Positions 20,087 through 30,044 of a DNA stretch of 55,352 nt are shown here, piece by piece. The stretch is from Parabacteroides sp. (GTDB lineage: Bacteria > Bacteroidota > Bacteroidia > Bacteroidales > Tannerellaceae): NCBI GenBank assembly GCA_018054455.1, contig JAGPJL010000004.1, positions 1-55,352 of the forward strand, given 5' to 3'. The translations under genes were made by a program, and so were the position numbers. The notes beneath the pieces were generated by a model. It was given only the letters and a program-made list of their open reading frames with translations, was not told where the DNA came from and ran no database searches. Within the stretch, counting starts at the first letter, position 1. Each line of letters starts with the position of its first letter.

Positions 20087-20094
20087 AACTAGTT

Positions 20095-21063
20095 ATGCAA
20101 GATATTCGTATGCCTATCGAAAAGGCTATTCTCAAATCTGAGTTAACTAAAGACAAGAAGTTAAGAAAAACAAACAAGTCGAACAACGAAATATACATCA
20201 TTACGCACCATGATTCTCCGAATGTAATGCAGGAAATCGGACGGTTGCGTGAAATTGCCTTTAGATATTATGGTGGAGGAACCGGGCTTCCTGTCGACAT
20301 AGATGAGTATGACACGATGGAAGATGCCTACCGCCAACTTATTGTATGGGATCCTGTAGAAGAACAGATTCTGGGAGGCTACCGCTTTTTGTGTGGTTCT
20401 GATGTAAAGTTTGATGAATCAGGCAAGCCAATGCTGGCCACTTCTCACCTTTTCAATTTTTCCAGCAAGTTTATCGAAGAATATCTTCCTTACACAGTAG
20501 AGTTGGGACGTTCGTTCGTAACCCTCGAGTACCAATCTACCCGATCTGGAAGCGCCAAGGGTCTTTTTGTGCTCGACAATTTATGGGACGGACTTGGAGC
20601 CCTTTCAGTAATAGACCCCACGTTGAAGTATTTTTTCGGAAAGGTTACGATGTACAATACGTATAATCCTGAAGCAAGGAATATGATTCTCTACTTTCTT
20701 AACCTTCATTTTAACGACCATGAAAACCTCGTTACACCAGTCCATCCACTGGAGACAGGAACTGATATGCCAAAGATGAAGGAGCTATTCTGTTGTGATT
20801 GCTTCAAGGAAAACTATAAAATACTAAACCAAGAGGTACGAAAGTTTGGTATCAATGTCCCTCCGCTTGTTAATGCTTACATGAGTTTATCCCCCAAAAT
20901 GAGGGTATTTGGTACGGCTATCAACTACGAATTCGGCGATGTGGAAGAGACAGGTATCTTAATTAATATCAATGAAATACTTGAAGATAAGAAGAAACGA
21001 CACATAGAAACCTTTCTAAAGGAAGAGTGTCAGGGTACAGAACTTATCAGAAAAACTGAATAA
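20095..21063 (+). CDS. glsB: Glycine N-acyltransferase (GlsB family)
   Basis: 322 residues, starting eight bases after glsA. It belongs to the GNAT-like, OlsB/hemolysin-type acyltransferases: IGRLREIAFRYYGGGTG near 45-62, LGGYRFL, and YTVELGRSFV followed by STRSGSAKGLF. It would transfer a 3-hydroxyacyl chain from acyl-ACP to glycine, the first step in glycine lipid synthesis. Its stop codon lies at the edge of a 21-bp bidirectional terminator shared with the facing gene. Confidence 0.8.
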   Translation: MQDIRMPIEKAILKSELTKDKKLRKTNKSNNEIYIITHHDSPNVMQEIGRLREIAFRYYGGGTGLPVDIDEYDTMEDAYRQLIVWDPVEEQILGGYRFLCGSDVKFDESGKPMLATSHLFNFSSKFIEEYLPYTVELGRSFVTLEYQSTRSGSAKGLFVLDNLWDGLGALSVIDPTLKYFFGKVTMYNTYNPEARNMILYFLNLHFNDHENLVTPVHPLETGTDMPKMKELFCCDCFKENYKILNQEVRKFGINVPPLVNAYMSLSPKMRVFGTAINYEFGDVEETGILININEILEDKKKRHIETFLKEECQGTELIRKTE

Positions 21064-21109
21064 AAAAGAAAGGCCTTTTCAAAACAAATTGAAAAGGCCT
21101 TTCTTTTTT
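21062..21109. terminator. Bidirectional terminator between glsB and DUF3109 gene
   Basis: A perfect 21-bp stem (21062-21082 with 21089-21109, core GAAAGGCCTTTTCAA) with loop AACAAA has A-runs and T-runs on both sides, so it works in both directions. It overlaps the stop codons of both facing genes (21061-21063 and 21109-21111). Confidence 0.93.
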
Positions 21110-21693
21110 TACTCTGACAAATTACGTTTATCCAATTCGGTAGCACAAGTATCTAGAGCCTGATACCAACTTTCCCCAAATTTACGAATCAACGGTTCTT
21201 TTAGGAATTTATATATTCTTAGATTCTCTTTTTTTCCAAGAATCATAGCTGGCTTGCAGACACTCCATTTATGATAGTTTACAGCCCTAAAATCTCTGTA
21301 CTGGGTGACACGGATAGGGTAAAGATGACATGAAACCGGTTTATAGAAATCCACCCTCCCTTCACGATACGCCTTTTCTATAGCACATTTACAAGTACCT
21401 TCAGCATCGTAACAGGTAAAAACGCAATCTTTACCATCTACAATTGAAGTAACTATATCTCCTTCCGTATCTATATAAGCCACGCCCTGCCGTTTTATTA
21501 TCTCCTGCGCCTTGGGCGAAAGATCATTCCAAACCTCAGGTAATACGGCTTCCAACTTGGCTAATTCCTCTTTTTCCAGCGGAGCTCCGGAATCTCCTTC
21601 CACGCAACAAGCCCCTTTACAACGGGCAAGGTCGCACAAGAAGTAATCTTCAACAATATCCAGGCTTACAATCGTATCTTCTATCTCAATCAT
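21109..21693 (-). CDS. DUF3109 family cysteine-rich protein
   Basis: 194 residues with conserved cysteine groups: CDLARCKGACC near 20-30, CVFTCYDAEGTCKC near 89-102, then PVSCHLYP and SVCKPA. The spacing suggests a bound metal or Fe-S cluster, and the family is described as a YkgJ-like putative metal-chelating group; the function is unknown. It follows gpmI on the same strand, with a hairpin between them, and faces glsB. There is no signal peptide, so it should be cytoplasmic. Confidence 0.85.
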   Translation of the reverse strand: MIEIEDTIVSLDIVEDYFLCDLARCKGACCVEGDSGAPLEKEELAKLEAVLPEVWNDLSPKAQEIIKRQGVAYIDTEGDIVTSIVDGKDCVFTCYDAEGTCKCAIEKAYREGRVDFYKPVSCHLYPIRVTQYRDFRAVNYHKWSVCKPAMILGKKENLRIYKFLKEPLIRKFGESWYQALDTCATELDKRNLSE

Positions 21694-21709
21694 ATTCTAT
21701 TGTAAAGAA

Positions 21710-21742
21710 ACGGGAGAAAACCTTATTGAAGTTTTCTCCCGT
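21710..21742 (-). terminator. Hairpin terminator after gpmI
   Basis: Arms 21710-21721 and 21731-21742 (ACGGGAGAAAAC/GTTTTCTCCCGT) form a perfect 12-bp stem with a 9-nt loop, 19 bases past the gpmI stop, followed on the minus strand by TTTCTTTAC. The T-run is imperfect, so some read-through into the DUF3109 gene is likely. Confidence 0.75.
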
Positions 21743-21761
21743 AATATAAAATTCAGTTCAA

Positions 21762-23285
21762 TTAATCAATTAACGCCTTACCTGTCATTTCGGCTGGTTG
21801 TTCCAGACCCAAAATCTTAATAATGGAAGGTGCTACGTCTGCAAGAATACCATCAGATACCTTTGCATTCTTATTGTCGCTGATATAAACAAAAGGAACA
21901 GGGTTCAACGAATGCGCTGTATTTGCTGATCCATCTTCGTTTACTGCGTTGTCTGCATTACCATGGTCGGCTATAATAATTACATCATATCCGTTGTTTT
22001 TTGCTGCTTCCACTGTATCGTGCAAACAATTATCAACCGCAACAATCGCCTTTTGAATAGCTTCGTATATACCAGTATGACCAACCATATCTCCGTTCGC
22101 GAAGTTTACAACGATAAAGTCGAATACATTCTTGTTGATTGCATCAACCAACGCATCTTTAACTTCGTACGCACTCATTTCAGGTTTCAAATCGTAAGTG
22201 GCAACCTTAGGAGAAGGAACCAATATACGTTCTTCGCCATTAAACGGAGTTTCGCGTCCGCCGTTGAAAAAGAATGTTACGTGTGCATACTTTTCTGTTT
22301 CGGCCATGTGAAGTTGTGTTTTACCACAAGCAGACAAGTATTCGCCCAATGTATTGCTTACGTTGTCTTTGTCGTACAAGATATGAAGACCTTTAAAGGT
22401 TGCATCGTACGGAGTCATACAGTAATACTGAAGGTTTGGCACAATCTTCATTCCTGCCTCAGGCATATCCTGTTGCGTAAGAACAATGGTAAGTTCCTTG
22501 GCACGGTCGTTACGATAGTTAAAGAAGATAACAACATCACCTTCTTCTATCACGCCAACCGGTTTGCCGTTCTCTACATGAACAATTGGATTCACAAATT
22601 CGTCTGTTACACCTTCAGCATACGATTCTTCCATCGCTGTAATCATGCATTCAGACTGTTTTCCTGTTCCATTCACCAATAGATCGTAAGCAATCTTTAC
22701 GCGTTCCCATCGTTTATCACGATCCATAGCGTAGTAGCGACCAACTATAGAGGCAATCTTACCTCCTGTTTGAGCCAACTGATTTTCCAGCTGTTCAATA
22801 AAACCTTTACCGCTCTTAGGGTCAGTATCACGACCATCCATAAAGCAGTGAACGTAAGATTTTGTAATTCCGTAATCTTTTGCGATTTCAGTCAGCTTGA
22901 AAAGGTGTTCCAGTGAACTATGCACACCTCCGTCTGAAACTAATCCCAGGAAGTGAATATTTTTATTATTCTCTTTCGCATAACTGTATGCTCTAACTAT
23001 TTCAGGATTCTGTTGAATCTTATTTTCGCGACAAGCTATATTGATCTTAACCAAATCCTGATATACTACACGACCTGCCCCAATGTTAAGGTGTCCAACT
23101 TCAGAGTTACCCATCTGACCGTCTGGTAAACCAACGTTTTCGCCTGAGGCCAGCAATTGAGAAACAGGATAATCTTTAACTAGTGAATCCCAGTATGGAG
23201 TTGGGGTATTATAGATAACATCGGCTTTAGAATGGTTGCCGATTCCCCAACCATCGCAAATTACTAAAAGTGCTTTCTTGCTCAT
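21762..23285 (-). CDS. gpmI: 2,3-bisphosphoglycerate-independent phosphoglycerate mutase
   Basis: 507 residues, the normal length. GpmI interconverts 3- and 2-phosphoglycerate in glycolysis through a phosphoserine intermediate and two Mn ions. The N-terminal metal motif is CDGWG (10-14), the catalytic serine S61 lies in [25 protein letters not shown] and FFNYRNDRA follow, and the metal-binding [10 protein letters not shown] and [11 protein letters not shown] are near the C-terminus. It has its own -7 box at 23331-23338. Confidence 0.97.
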   Translation of the reverse strand: MSKKALLVICDGWGIGNHSKADVIYNTPTPYWDSLVKDYPVSQLLASGENVGLPDGQMGNSEVGHLNIGAGRVVYQDLVKINIACRENKIQQNPEIVRAYSYAKENNKNIHFLGLVSDGGVHSSLEHLFKLTEIAKDYGITKSYVHCFMDGRDTDPKSGKGFIEQLENQLAQTGGKIASIVGRYYAMDRDKRWERVKIAYDLLVNGTGKQSECMITAMEESYAEGVTDEFVNPIVHVENGKPVGVIEEGDVVIFFNYRNDRAKELTIVLTQQDMPEAGMKIVPNLQYYCMTPYDATFKGLHILYDKDNVSNTLGEYLSACGKTQLHMAETEKYAHVTFFFNGGRETPFNGEERILVPSPKVATYDLKPEMSAYEVKDALVDAINKNVFDFIVVNFANGDMVGHTGIYEAIQKAIVAVDNCLHDTVEAAKNNGYDVIIIADHGNADNAVNEDGSANTAHSLNPVPFVYISDNKNAKVSDGILADVAPSIIKILGLEQPAEMTGKALID

Positions 23286-23330
23286 CTTTGTTTATTTATG
23301 TTATTTTTATATCTGTTGCCTTAGAGTCTG

Positions 23331-23338
23331 CAAAGATA
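23331..23338 (-). promoter_or_regulatory. -7 box of gpmI promoter
   Basis: Reads TATCTTTG on the minus strand, an exact TAnnTTTG match, about 45 bases before the gpmI ATG. No clear -33 box is visible. It lies back to back with the YgjP -7 box on the other strand at 23375-23382. Confidence 0.6.
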
Positions 23339-23374
23339 ACTATTTCCGATCTAATTTTGTTTGCTACAATGTAT

Positions 23375-23382
23375 TACTTTTG
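23375..23382 (+). promoter_or_regulatory. -7 box of the YgjP-like gene
   Basis: TACTTTTG matches TAnnTTTG and lies only eight bases before the ATG at 23391, predicting an almost leaderless mRNA. TTTG runs occur at 23356-23359 and 23360-23363, at slightly short spacing for a -33 box. It argues against the longer TTG-initiated reading from 23361. Confidence 0.5.
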
Positions 23383-23390
23383 CAATCATT

Positions 23391-24089
23391 ATGGAAAGGA
23401 AGATAGATGATAAGCAATTGGGAAGCATTACGCTTCGGGTGAGCCCCCGCGCTACCCGTTACACAATAAAGATTTCCAAGGGTGAAATTTTGGGAATCAT
23501 TCCTTCCGGAGGTAACGAGCAACGTATGCTGGACTTTATTGAACAGAACCGCAAAAAGCTTCTTGTTTCGTTGGCAAAACATCCTGCGGCAGAGAAATTC
23601 TCAGAGAAAACAGTTCTTCAAACATTTTCTTTCTCTTTACATATATTCAGGACAGATCGGGCGAGTTTCTATATGACTTTACAAGGAGGAATACTACATA
23701 TTGCCTGCCCTGCGAAAACAAACTTTGAAGAAGAAAAGGTGCAGAAGGTTTTACTCCAGCTTTTACAAAAGGCCTTACGGCATGAAGCAGCTCGCTTGTT
23801 GCCGGATATACTCAAAAAATTAGCAGAAAAGCATGGTTTTAGTTACAGCGGACTTAAAATAACCGGTAGCAAAACATCCTGGGGTAGTTGTACAAGCAGG
23901 AAAAGTATTAATTTGTCGTATAACCTGATGCTACTTCCGGGACATCTGATTGAGTATGTCTTGCTTCACGAACTATGCCACACTAAAGAGATGAGTCACA
24001 GTGCTCGTTTCTGGAAACTAGTGGATGGGGTAACTAATAACCGAGCCCTTGACCTTCGTAAAGAGCTTAAGAATTATCATCCGCGATAA
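23391..24089 (+). CDS. YgjP-like (M48/SprT-type) zinc metallopeptidase
   Basis: 232 residues from the ATG at 23391. The C-terminal half has the WGSCTSRKSI motif and the zinc site LLHELCHTKEMSHSARFW (HExxH with a third histidine downstream), which defines the YgjP/DUF45 family. No signal peptide, so it is cytoplasmic. Substrates are unknown; related proteins are sometimes linked to restriction or DNA-repair operons, but nothing here supports that. It stands alone on the plus strand and faces the NlpC/P60 gene with a gap of 19 bases and no clear terminator. Confidence 0.87.
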   Translation: MERKIDDKQLGSITLRVSPRATRYTIKISKGEILGIIPSGGNEQRMLDFIEQNRKKLLVSLAKHPAAEKFSEKTVLQTFSFSLHIFRTDRASFYMTLQGGILHIACPAKTNFEEEKVQKVLLQLLQKALRHEAARLLPDILKKLAEKHGFSYSGLKITGSKTSWGSCTSRKSINLSYNLMLLPGHLIEYVLLHELCHTKEMSHSARFWKLVDGVTNNRALDLRKELKNYHPR

Positions 24090-24108
24090 AGAATTCTTTT
24101 GGAGACTT

Positions 24109-24891
24109 CTAAATGTAACGGCAGATTTTTACCAGCGGTTTTGTATAAGTTACAGTGGAAGTAGACACTATTCCCGCATCTGTTATTTTATCTAGTCGTA
24201 CAGCGCCGGATGCATGCAGCACCGTTTCTCTGTCAAGCAAGATTCCAACATGGGATATAGATTTCCCTTCGGCAGCAAAGAATACAAGGTCGCCAGTCTG
24301 TGCTTTGCTAAGACTTGTAATTTCATTTCCACATAAAGCCTGGTCTTTTGCATCACGAGGAATGTTCACTCCATGAATACGATATACTATTTGTGTAAAA
24401 CCGGAACAATCTATACCGAAAATACCTTTACCTCCCCATAAATAAGGTGTATGAAGAAACTGAAGGGCAGTCTGCGATATCCCGGTTAATGAAGGGACTA
24501 CCGGGTTCTTTACAAACTCCGGACTAACACTCCAGTAAGTATCTCCAAGCCCAAAAATACACCTTTCTTGATTGTAAGCGGGAAGAATACTTCCGCAACT
24601 AAGCCGCATTACACTGTTATCTTCCATCGAGATAACTTCTGTAACAGGAAGAGTTGTAAAATTGAGAGGATATTCGTTAAGCATTTCCCACGTTGACACC
24701 TCTAAAGGAGTAAGCATACGTGTGTCGACCCAACCTGTATAACCATCAGCATGGTTGGTTACGAAAGTAAAACCACCATTTAAATCACCGGTTTGTACAC
24801 GTTCCCCAAACAAAAGCTGGGTTACTTGCTCACTTCTCTCGGAGGCTTCGGCCCTAACTGGAAGAAGAGGGTGTAAATTAATTGCAAACAT
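24109..24891 (-). CDS. NlpC/P60 peptidase with N-terminal SH3-like domains
   Basis: 260 residues. N-terminal SH3-like segments (about 5-125, e.g. PVRAEASERSEQV and GYTGWVDTRML) precede an NlpC/P60 (C40) catalytic domain with C162 (GIDCSGF), H214 (SHVGILL) and H226 (LHASG). The layout matches YkfC-type gamma-D-glutamyl-L-diamino-acid endopeptidases, which trim muropeptides. No signal peptide or lipobox is seen, which favours a cytoplasmic recycling role over cell-wall hydrolysis (inference). It follows mutL by eight bases. Confidence 0.88.
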   Translation of the reverse strand: MFAINLHPLLPVRAEASERSEQVTQLLFGERVQTGDLNGGFTFVTNHADGYTGWVDTRMLTPLEVSTWEMLNEYPLNFTTLPVTEVISMEDNSVMRLSCGSILPAYNQERCIFGLGDTYWSVSPEFVKNPVVPSLTGISQTALQFLHTPYLWGGKGIFGIDCSGFTQIVYRIHGVNIPRDAKDQALCGNEITSLSKAQTGDLVFFAAEGKSISHVGILLDRETVLHASGAVRLDKITDAGIVSTSTVTYTKPLVKICRYI

Positions 24892-24899
24892 AGAATATC

Positions 24900-26747
24900 C
24901 TATTTAAATCGTTTTTCAAGCTCATCATCTGTTAGCTTCGAGATAATAAGCTTTCCATCGGGAGTGTAATTAGAAGACGACGAGGAGAAAAGTGACGCTA
25001 TGAGATTATCCATTTCTTCAGGAGATAAGGCTTTTCCGTAACGGATAGCCGCAGCCTTGGCCAGGGAAAGAGCCAGCGCATCACAAATTTCTTCGTGTAC
25101 CTGGCAACCGGTATCGATAGCACGGCTTACTGCGTCTTTTATCAAAGTAACCGGATCAAGGTTTTCCAGTCCGGAAGGTAATCCGTTTATGGCATAATTA
25201 TTACTTCCCAAGTTACTTAAATCAAATCCGATATACCGCAAATCGTCCAACAGTGTTGGTAAAATAGTTGCTTCTGCTGCTGTAAACGTTACAATTTCAG
25301 GAAAAAGCAATTGTTGAGAAACACCTTGTTGATTACGGATATTGTTCAGATACTGATCAAACAAAACACGAACATGTGCCCTGTGCTGGTCAATAATTAA
25401 TAAGCCCGACTTAAGGGAAGTAATTATATAACGTGCTTTATATTGATAACAAATACTGGATACATCCGGAAAAAGAGATTCTTCCTCCGTATTAAATGAC
25501 ATCGACGAAGTCACATCCTTACTCTCAGGATATACAACCTCAATTGAATCGTCCGCAAATGCAGCAGCACGCTCTTCTTCAAAACCTTTGTATAACTTAG
25601 ACCAGTCAAATGATGGTTGCTGGTATGAATTCTCTGTATGAAAAGGATTATAATCGGAATTCACCTGTACTGAAGGCGCCTTAAAAGAGGTAGACGCGGC
25701 ATTGAATACGGGTATATCGATCGATCCATCCACATCAAAATCTATGGAAGGAATGGAACTGGATTTTGCAAGAGCTTCTTTCACTGATGCACAAAGTATC
25801 TGCCATACAGGCTGCTCATTTTCAAACTTTATCTCTGTCTTGGTTGGATGAATATTTACATCTATAGTAGAAGGATCCAACGTAAAATAAATAAAGTAGT
25901 CGGGCATTTCTCCAACGGGAATCAATTGTTCATATGCCTGCATAACGGCTTTATGAAAATAAGAATGTTTCATAAACCGGCCGTTCACGAAAAAGAATTG
26001 CAAAGCTCCTCTTTTACGGACGGAATCAGGGCGGCCAACAAAACCCGAAATAGTAACAAGACTACTCTGCGCCTCCAGAGAAAGCAGTTTCTGATTCAGT
26101 GATTTTCCGTATATATTAATAATTCGCTGTCGCAATCCTGATTCGGAAAGATTAAATATTTCTGTATCATTATGATACAACGACATGGAAATATGCTGAT
26201 TAACTAATGCAATGCGTTCGAATTCGTTGATAATATTTCTGAATTCAGTTTCGTTGGATTTTAGAAACTTACGTCGCGCAGGGACATTAAAAAAAAGATT
26301 CTTTACAGAAAAGTTGCTTCCTTCAGCGCAAGCATCCGGCTCAGTCGTTTCGACTTCTGATCCTGCAATTGTAAGTTTGGCTCCCAAATCTGATCCTCTC
26401 TGCCTGGTACGAAGTTCAACATGGGCGACTGCAGCAATTGAAGCAAGGGCTTCACCACGGAATCCCATCGTTTGCAGTGCAAAAAGATCATTGGCATTTG
26501 ATATTTTGGAAGTCGCATGTCGTTCGAACGACATACGCGCATCAGTCTCGGACATTCCTTTACCGTTGTCGACAACCTGAACCAATGTCTTCCCTGCATC
26601 TTTTATAAATATCTGAATATGCTGAGCTCCAGCATCAACAGCATTTTCAACCAGCTCCTTTACTACAGAAGCCGGCCGTTGGATAACTTCCCCCGCAGCA
26701 ATTTGATTTGCTATACTATCGGGAAGTAAATGAATAATATCGCTCAT
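24900..26747 (-). CDS. mutL: DNA mismatch repair protein MutL
   Basis: 615 residues. The GHKL ATPase half is complete: [31 protein letters not shown], and [11 protein letters not shown]. MutL couples MutS mismatch recognition to strand incision. The C-terminal dimerisation half carries [12 protein letters not shown] at 453-464 where endonuclease MutLs have DQHAX2EX4E: the two glutamates read V459 and D464. The later ACR and CPHGRP blocks are also not recognisable ([15 protein letters not shown]). It overlaps the upstream small gene by ATGA. Confidence 0.96.
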   Translation of the reverse strand: MSDIIHLLPDSIANQIAAGEVIQRPASVVKELVENAVDAGAQHIQIFIKDAGKTLVQVVDNGKGMSETDARMSFERHATSKISNANDLFALQTMGFRGEALASIAAVAHVELRTRQRGSDLGAKLTIAGSEVETTEPDACAEGSNFSVKNLFFNVPARRKFLKSNETEFRNIINEFERIALVNQHISMSLYHNDTEIFNLSESGLRQRIINIYGKSLNQKLLSLEAQSSLVTISGFVGRPDSVRKRGALQFFFVNGRFMKHSYFHKAVMQAYEQLIPVGEMPDYFIYFTLDPSTIDVNIHPTKTEIKFENEQPVWQILCASVKEALAKSSSIPSIDFDVDGSIDIPVFNAASTSFKAPSVQVNSDYNPFHTENSYQQPSFDWSKLYKGFEEERAAAFADDSIEVVYPESKDVTSSMSFNTEEESLFPDVSSICYQYKARYIITSLKSGLLIIDQHRAHVRVLFDQYLNNIRNQQGVSQQLLFPEIVTFTAAEATILPTLLDDLRYIGFDLSNLGSNNYAINGLPSGLENLDPVTLIKDAVSRAIDTGCQVHEEICDALALSLAKAAAIRYGKALSPEEMDNLIASLFSSSSSNYTPDGKLIISKLTDDELEKRFK

Positions 26748-27049
26748 TTAAAAAATAAATACCAGCCAAGAATGACTAAAATTACCACTGCACCAATAAG
26801 AATAATATTTTTATAAGAACGGTTGCGGGTAGATTCTCCTTTCGAAACCCTTTTTTTCAAATGAGAAGTACCCTCTACAAAAGTTCCTTTAATTGAAGGT
26901 TTAAAATCTTCGTCCTGTTCTATAAGCCCCATCTCTTTTTTGATCTTCCGAACACGCTCTTCCATAGCTTCCTTGTGGGGATCAAAATATATTGGCTTGT
27001 GATCGTACTGACGAGGGCGTCTGTTATTATAAAAGGAAAATAATCCCAT
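26744..27049 (-). CDS. Small C-tail-anchored hypothetical protein
   Basis: 101 residues. Residues 1-77 are polar and basic ([20 protein letters not shown]), and a single C-terminal helix (about 80-100, [19 protein letters not shown]) would anchor it with the N-terminus in the cytoplasm. It overlaps the mutL start by four bases (ATGA) and follows the OstA-like gene by 31 bases, so it is translated with them. I do not recognise a named domain. Its setting suggests an envelope or mutL-linked role, which is only inference. Confidence 0.8.
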   Translation of the reverse strand: MGLFSFYNNRRPRQYDHKPIYFDPHKEAMEERVRKIKKEMGLIEQDEDFKPSIKGTFVEGTSHLKKRVSKGESTRNRSYKNIILIGAVVILVILGWYLFFK

Positions 27050-27080
27050 AACTTTAGTTATTTAATTATGAAACAATGCG

Positions 27081-28664
27081 CTAATGTACAAATTTATTGC
27101 TTCTTTTTGGCAAATCCTGAGCTTTTCTTTCTACCACCTTGAATATATCGTCTTTATGTTGAGGCCGCAGGTAATCGAACCAATAGAAGTCCTTTAGTGT
27201 TTTTTTAGATGGATCAATATCCGGAACCGGAGTCATACTCCCAATGGGATTCGGCCATATTTTAAGCTTATCCAATTTATTCTCTTTAACCCACATTGTA
27301 AGAAATCCGCTCTTCGTTTCATTTAAACCCACTTTGGATCCATCATCTTCAAGGGGATAGAAAATAGACTCAGCACTTCCGCTCACATCTATCTGCCTAA
27401 GTTTTTTCCCATCGAAATAGGCTTTTAGGTCATTTCCTTTTAGCTGATTATAATAAGACGAATCAACATGCTGCACAGCAAAAGCAAATTGTTTAACATG
27501 AGCAAAGTCAATGGTACTATCATTCATATAAACCTCAATGGTATCACCATAAAGCTGATACTGTTCATTCCAGAGAACAGGGTTTTTATACAAGTTCAAT
27601 ACGGAGTCTTTTGTATTGAATAGCATTGAATCGCAAACCCCTTGCAAATCTACCCGATAAAACCGAACGCCATAATAAGCTGTAATTTCACGGGCAGTGG
27701 AGTCGATAGTCGTCATACGTAACGTATCTGCATGCAAGAACAAGGAATCTTTCTGAGAAAATTCTATAAATTGTGCGCTGTCCGTAGCCAAAGCCGACTC
27801 ATTGCGTTCATTATAATAAGCATAATTTCCCAGTAACATTACTTTCTGAGTAGTATCTTGCAAGAAGACATTACCAAATGCCTCACCATAGCCCATCCCT
27901 CTATTATAAGAAATCGAGTCGCCAATAAGAATCCTGCTCCCGGAAATTACTTTAGAGCGATCAAGCAAGAGAGACGTATTTTTAATTGTATCATACCATC
28001 CCCGGGAAGTGTACACTGTTCCAGTATCAGAGACTATAGTAGAAGGCCCCAAGATAGTGGCAATTTTTGAAGCTGTATTATATTGTAATGTATCCGAATA
28101 GAGGGTAAACTTCGGATTTTTCAATTTAACACTATCATTAAAGATTGTCATTTTGGTTGAAGGAGAATACTGTCCTAAATAAGAAGAAAGCTCGTTCTCC
28201 TCATCAACAATAAGTCCCCCGTCAAAATAATAGCCTATATTAGTCACCCTGTCATAATTGAGACTATCAGTAAAGAGTGTTACCTTATCAGGTATGTTCT
28301 CCATCCGTACATTATCTCTCAGTCTTGCCAACTGAGTATTTCCATCATAATGAAGATAATTTCCATACACAAAGAGAGTATCTCCTTGCTCCATACGCAC
28401 ATTACTAAAAGCCTCCAAAGAATTTGTTAACTCATAGAAATAGGCACTGTCACAATACATATATGAACTATCATGCCGAAAACAAACACTTCCATTCAAC
28501 ACCTGCACATCAGGATTAAACGCTTTGTCGAAAGACAGGGTATTCGCATGCTCCAGAAAAACTTTAGTTTTTTTGGATGGCACACTGTCACGTATCTGAG
28601 CAGCAATCGATAAAGCGCACAGACACGAAACAAGCAAGCAAAAAAATCTTTTGTTTCTTATCAT
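27081..28664 (-). CDS. OstA-like (LptA/LptD N-domain type) LPS transport protein
   Basis: 527 residues with a signal peptide (about 1-22, ending SIAAQ). The body is a run of beta-strand repeats of the OstA/LptA jelly-roll type, with recurring phrases such as DSAYFYE, GNYLHYDG and DSLNYDRVTN. In Bacteroidota these proteins are thought to act as the periplasmic bridge carrying LPS to LptD. It overlaps the SurA-like gene upstream by ATGA (28661-28664), which ties LPS transport to outer-membrane protein assembly. There is no C-terminal barrel, so it is not a full LptD. Confidence 0.85.
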   Translation of the reverse strand: MIRNKRFFCLLVSCLCALSIAAQIRDSVPSKKTKVFLEHANTLSFDKAFNPDVQVLNGSVCFRHDSSYMYCDSAYFYELTNSLEAFSNVRMEQGDTLFVYGNYLHYDGNTQLARLRDNVRMENIPDKVTLFTDSLNYDRVTNIGYYFDGGLIVDEENELSSYLGQYSPSTKMTIFNDSVKLKNPKFTLYSDTLQYNTASKIATILGPSTIVSDTGTVYTSRGWYDTIKNTSLLLDRSKVISGSRILIGDSISYNRGMGYGEAFGNVFLQDTTQKVMLLGNYAYYNERNESALATDSAQFIEFSQKDSLFLHADTLRMTTIDSTAREITAYYGVRFYRVDLQGVCDSMLFNTKDSVLNLYKNPVLWNEQYQLYGDTIEVYMNDSTIDFAHVKQFAFAVQHVDSSYYNQLKGNDLKAYFDGKKLRQIDVSGSAESIFYPLEDDGSKVGLNETKSGFLTMWVKENKLDKLKIWPNPIGSMTPVPDIDPSKKTLKDFYWFDYLRPQHKDDIFKVVERKAQDLPKRSNKFVH

Positions 28665-30025
28665 TCCTTAATCCATCCTGGATACTTAAAGTCGCATTTT
28701 CTCCAGCCTTCGCTAATGCGGACATAAGTATCTTTCTGTTTCTTAGCAATCCAATTATTTAAAAGTTCTTCTTTCTTCTTACTTTCTACAATTGATTTCA
28801 GTGCTTGAAAATCGTCTGCCATATTCGCTTTGTGTCCCTCAATTTTCGTTTTGAGTTTAACAATGGCAACAACTTCTTTTTGTTTGTCTGTAATCATTGT
28901 AAATGGTTTTGAAATATCACCAGGTTTCATATTGTAAACAATTTTACTAATCTCCTGGGGAAGCTCCTGAAGTTCAAATTTCGGTGTTCCTGAATTAACA
29001 CTTTCACCATTCTTGTTAACCATCAAACCTTTATTGTTACGGGTATCCTTGTCGTAAGAAACAAAAGTAGCAGCCTCCTCAAATGAGAACTTGTTCGCTT
29101 GCAAATCTTTATAAAGAGAATCCAAACGCTGAGTCGCGTCTGTCAGTTCTTTACCCGAAACTTTAGGTTTTAACAAAATATGACGACAGTTAATTCGGTC
29201 TCCTCTTTTTTCTACTAATTGAATAATGTGAAAACCATATTCTGTTTCAACAATTTTTGATACACGTTTAGGATCATTCAAATTAAATGCCACATTGGCA
29301 AACTCAGGCAATAGCTGACCTTTGCCCATAAAACCAAGCTCTCCTCCTCTTTTTGACGATTCCGGATCTTCAGAGTATAAGCGAGCAAGTGTAGAAAATT
29401 CCATTTTACCTGAAGTTACTTGTTCAGTATAATCTCTTAACCTTGCCTTAATGGCGTCGGTTACATCAAATGGAATCTTAGGTTCCATTGTAACAATCTG
29501 AACTTCGACTGTTGTAGGAATATAAGGAAGACTATCTTGGGGAAGTTTACTATAATAACGACGTACTTCAGAAGGAGTAAGTTTAATCTCTCCGACCAAC
29601 TCTCGTTGCATCTGCTGAACGATTTGTTGTTCTTTGATCATTTCTTTACGTTCTTCCTTGATCTGAGAGCTCTTTTTGTTAAAATACTCTTCCATCTTTT
29701 CTTTTGATCCAATTTGATTCGTCGCCCAGTTCATCCACTGCTCTACCTGTTGAATCACTTGCGTCTCATTTACTTCGATACTATCAATTTTAGCCTGATG
29801 TAAATAAAGCTTTTGAATAGCTATTTGCTCAGGAATTACACAATAGGGGTCGCCATCTAACTTCTGACCTTCAACCTGAAGAGAAAGCCGTTGCGACTCA
29901 ATATCTGAGCGCAAAATAGCATCATCTCCTACCACCCACACAATTTCATCAATAACATTGTCTTGTGCATGTATCGCATAAGAACAACAGGCAAGAAAAA
30001 ATACAATAAAAATCTTTTTCATCAT
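28661..30025 (-). CDS. SurA-like periplasmic peptidyl-prolyl isomerase
   Basis: 454 residues with a signal peptide (1-20, ending IHAQ); ATGs occur at 30025 and 30022. A SurA N-terminal chaperone segment (VIDEIVWVVGDDAILRSDIE) is followed by two parvulin domains: the first near 170-275 with GGELGFMGKGQLLPEF and GFHIIQLVEKRGD, the second beginning RINCRHILLKPK. SurA-type proteins chaperone outer-membrane proteins to the BAM complex. It is flanked by two related non-catalytic genes upstream and the OstA-like gene downstream. Confidence 0.92.
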   Translation of the reverse strand: MMKKIFIVFFLACCSYAIHAQDNVIDEIVWVVGDDAILRSDIESQRLSLQVEGQKLDGDPYCVIPEQIAIQKLYLHQAKIDSIEVNETQVIQQVEQWMNWATNQIGSKEKMEEYFNKKSSQIKEERKEMIKEQQIVQQMQRELVGEIKLTPSEVRRYYSKLPQDSLPYIPTTVEVQIVTMEPKIPFDVTDAIKARLRDYTEQVTSGKMEFSTLARLYSEDPESSKRGGELGFMGKGQLLPEFANVAFNLNDPKRVSKIVETEYGFHIIQLVEKRGDRINCRHILLKPKVSGKELTDATQRLDSLYKDLQANKFSFEEAATFVSYDKDTRNNKGLMVNKNGESVNSGTPKFELQELPQEISKIVYNMKPGDISKPFTMITDKQKEVVAIVKLKTKIEGHKANMADDFQALKSIVESKKKEELLNNWIAKKQKDTYVRISEGWRKCDFKYPGWIKE

Positions 30026-30044
30026 GTCTACCCTTTAATATTGC

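Noticed and set aside
21963..22682. A 239-codon plus-strand frame inside gpmI
   Set aside because: Antisense shadow of a full-length, well-conserved enzyme with no recognisable domain of its own.
24088..24099. AAAGAATTCTTT palindrome between the YgjP-like and NlpC/P60 genes as terminator
   Set aside because: It has no loop and no T-run beyond the palindrome; it is a simple 12-bp symmetric sequence.
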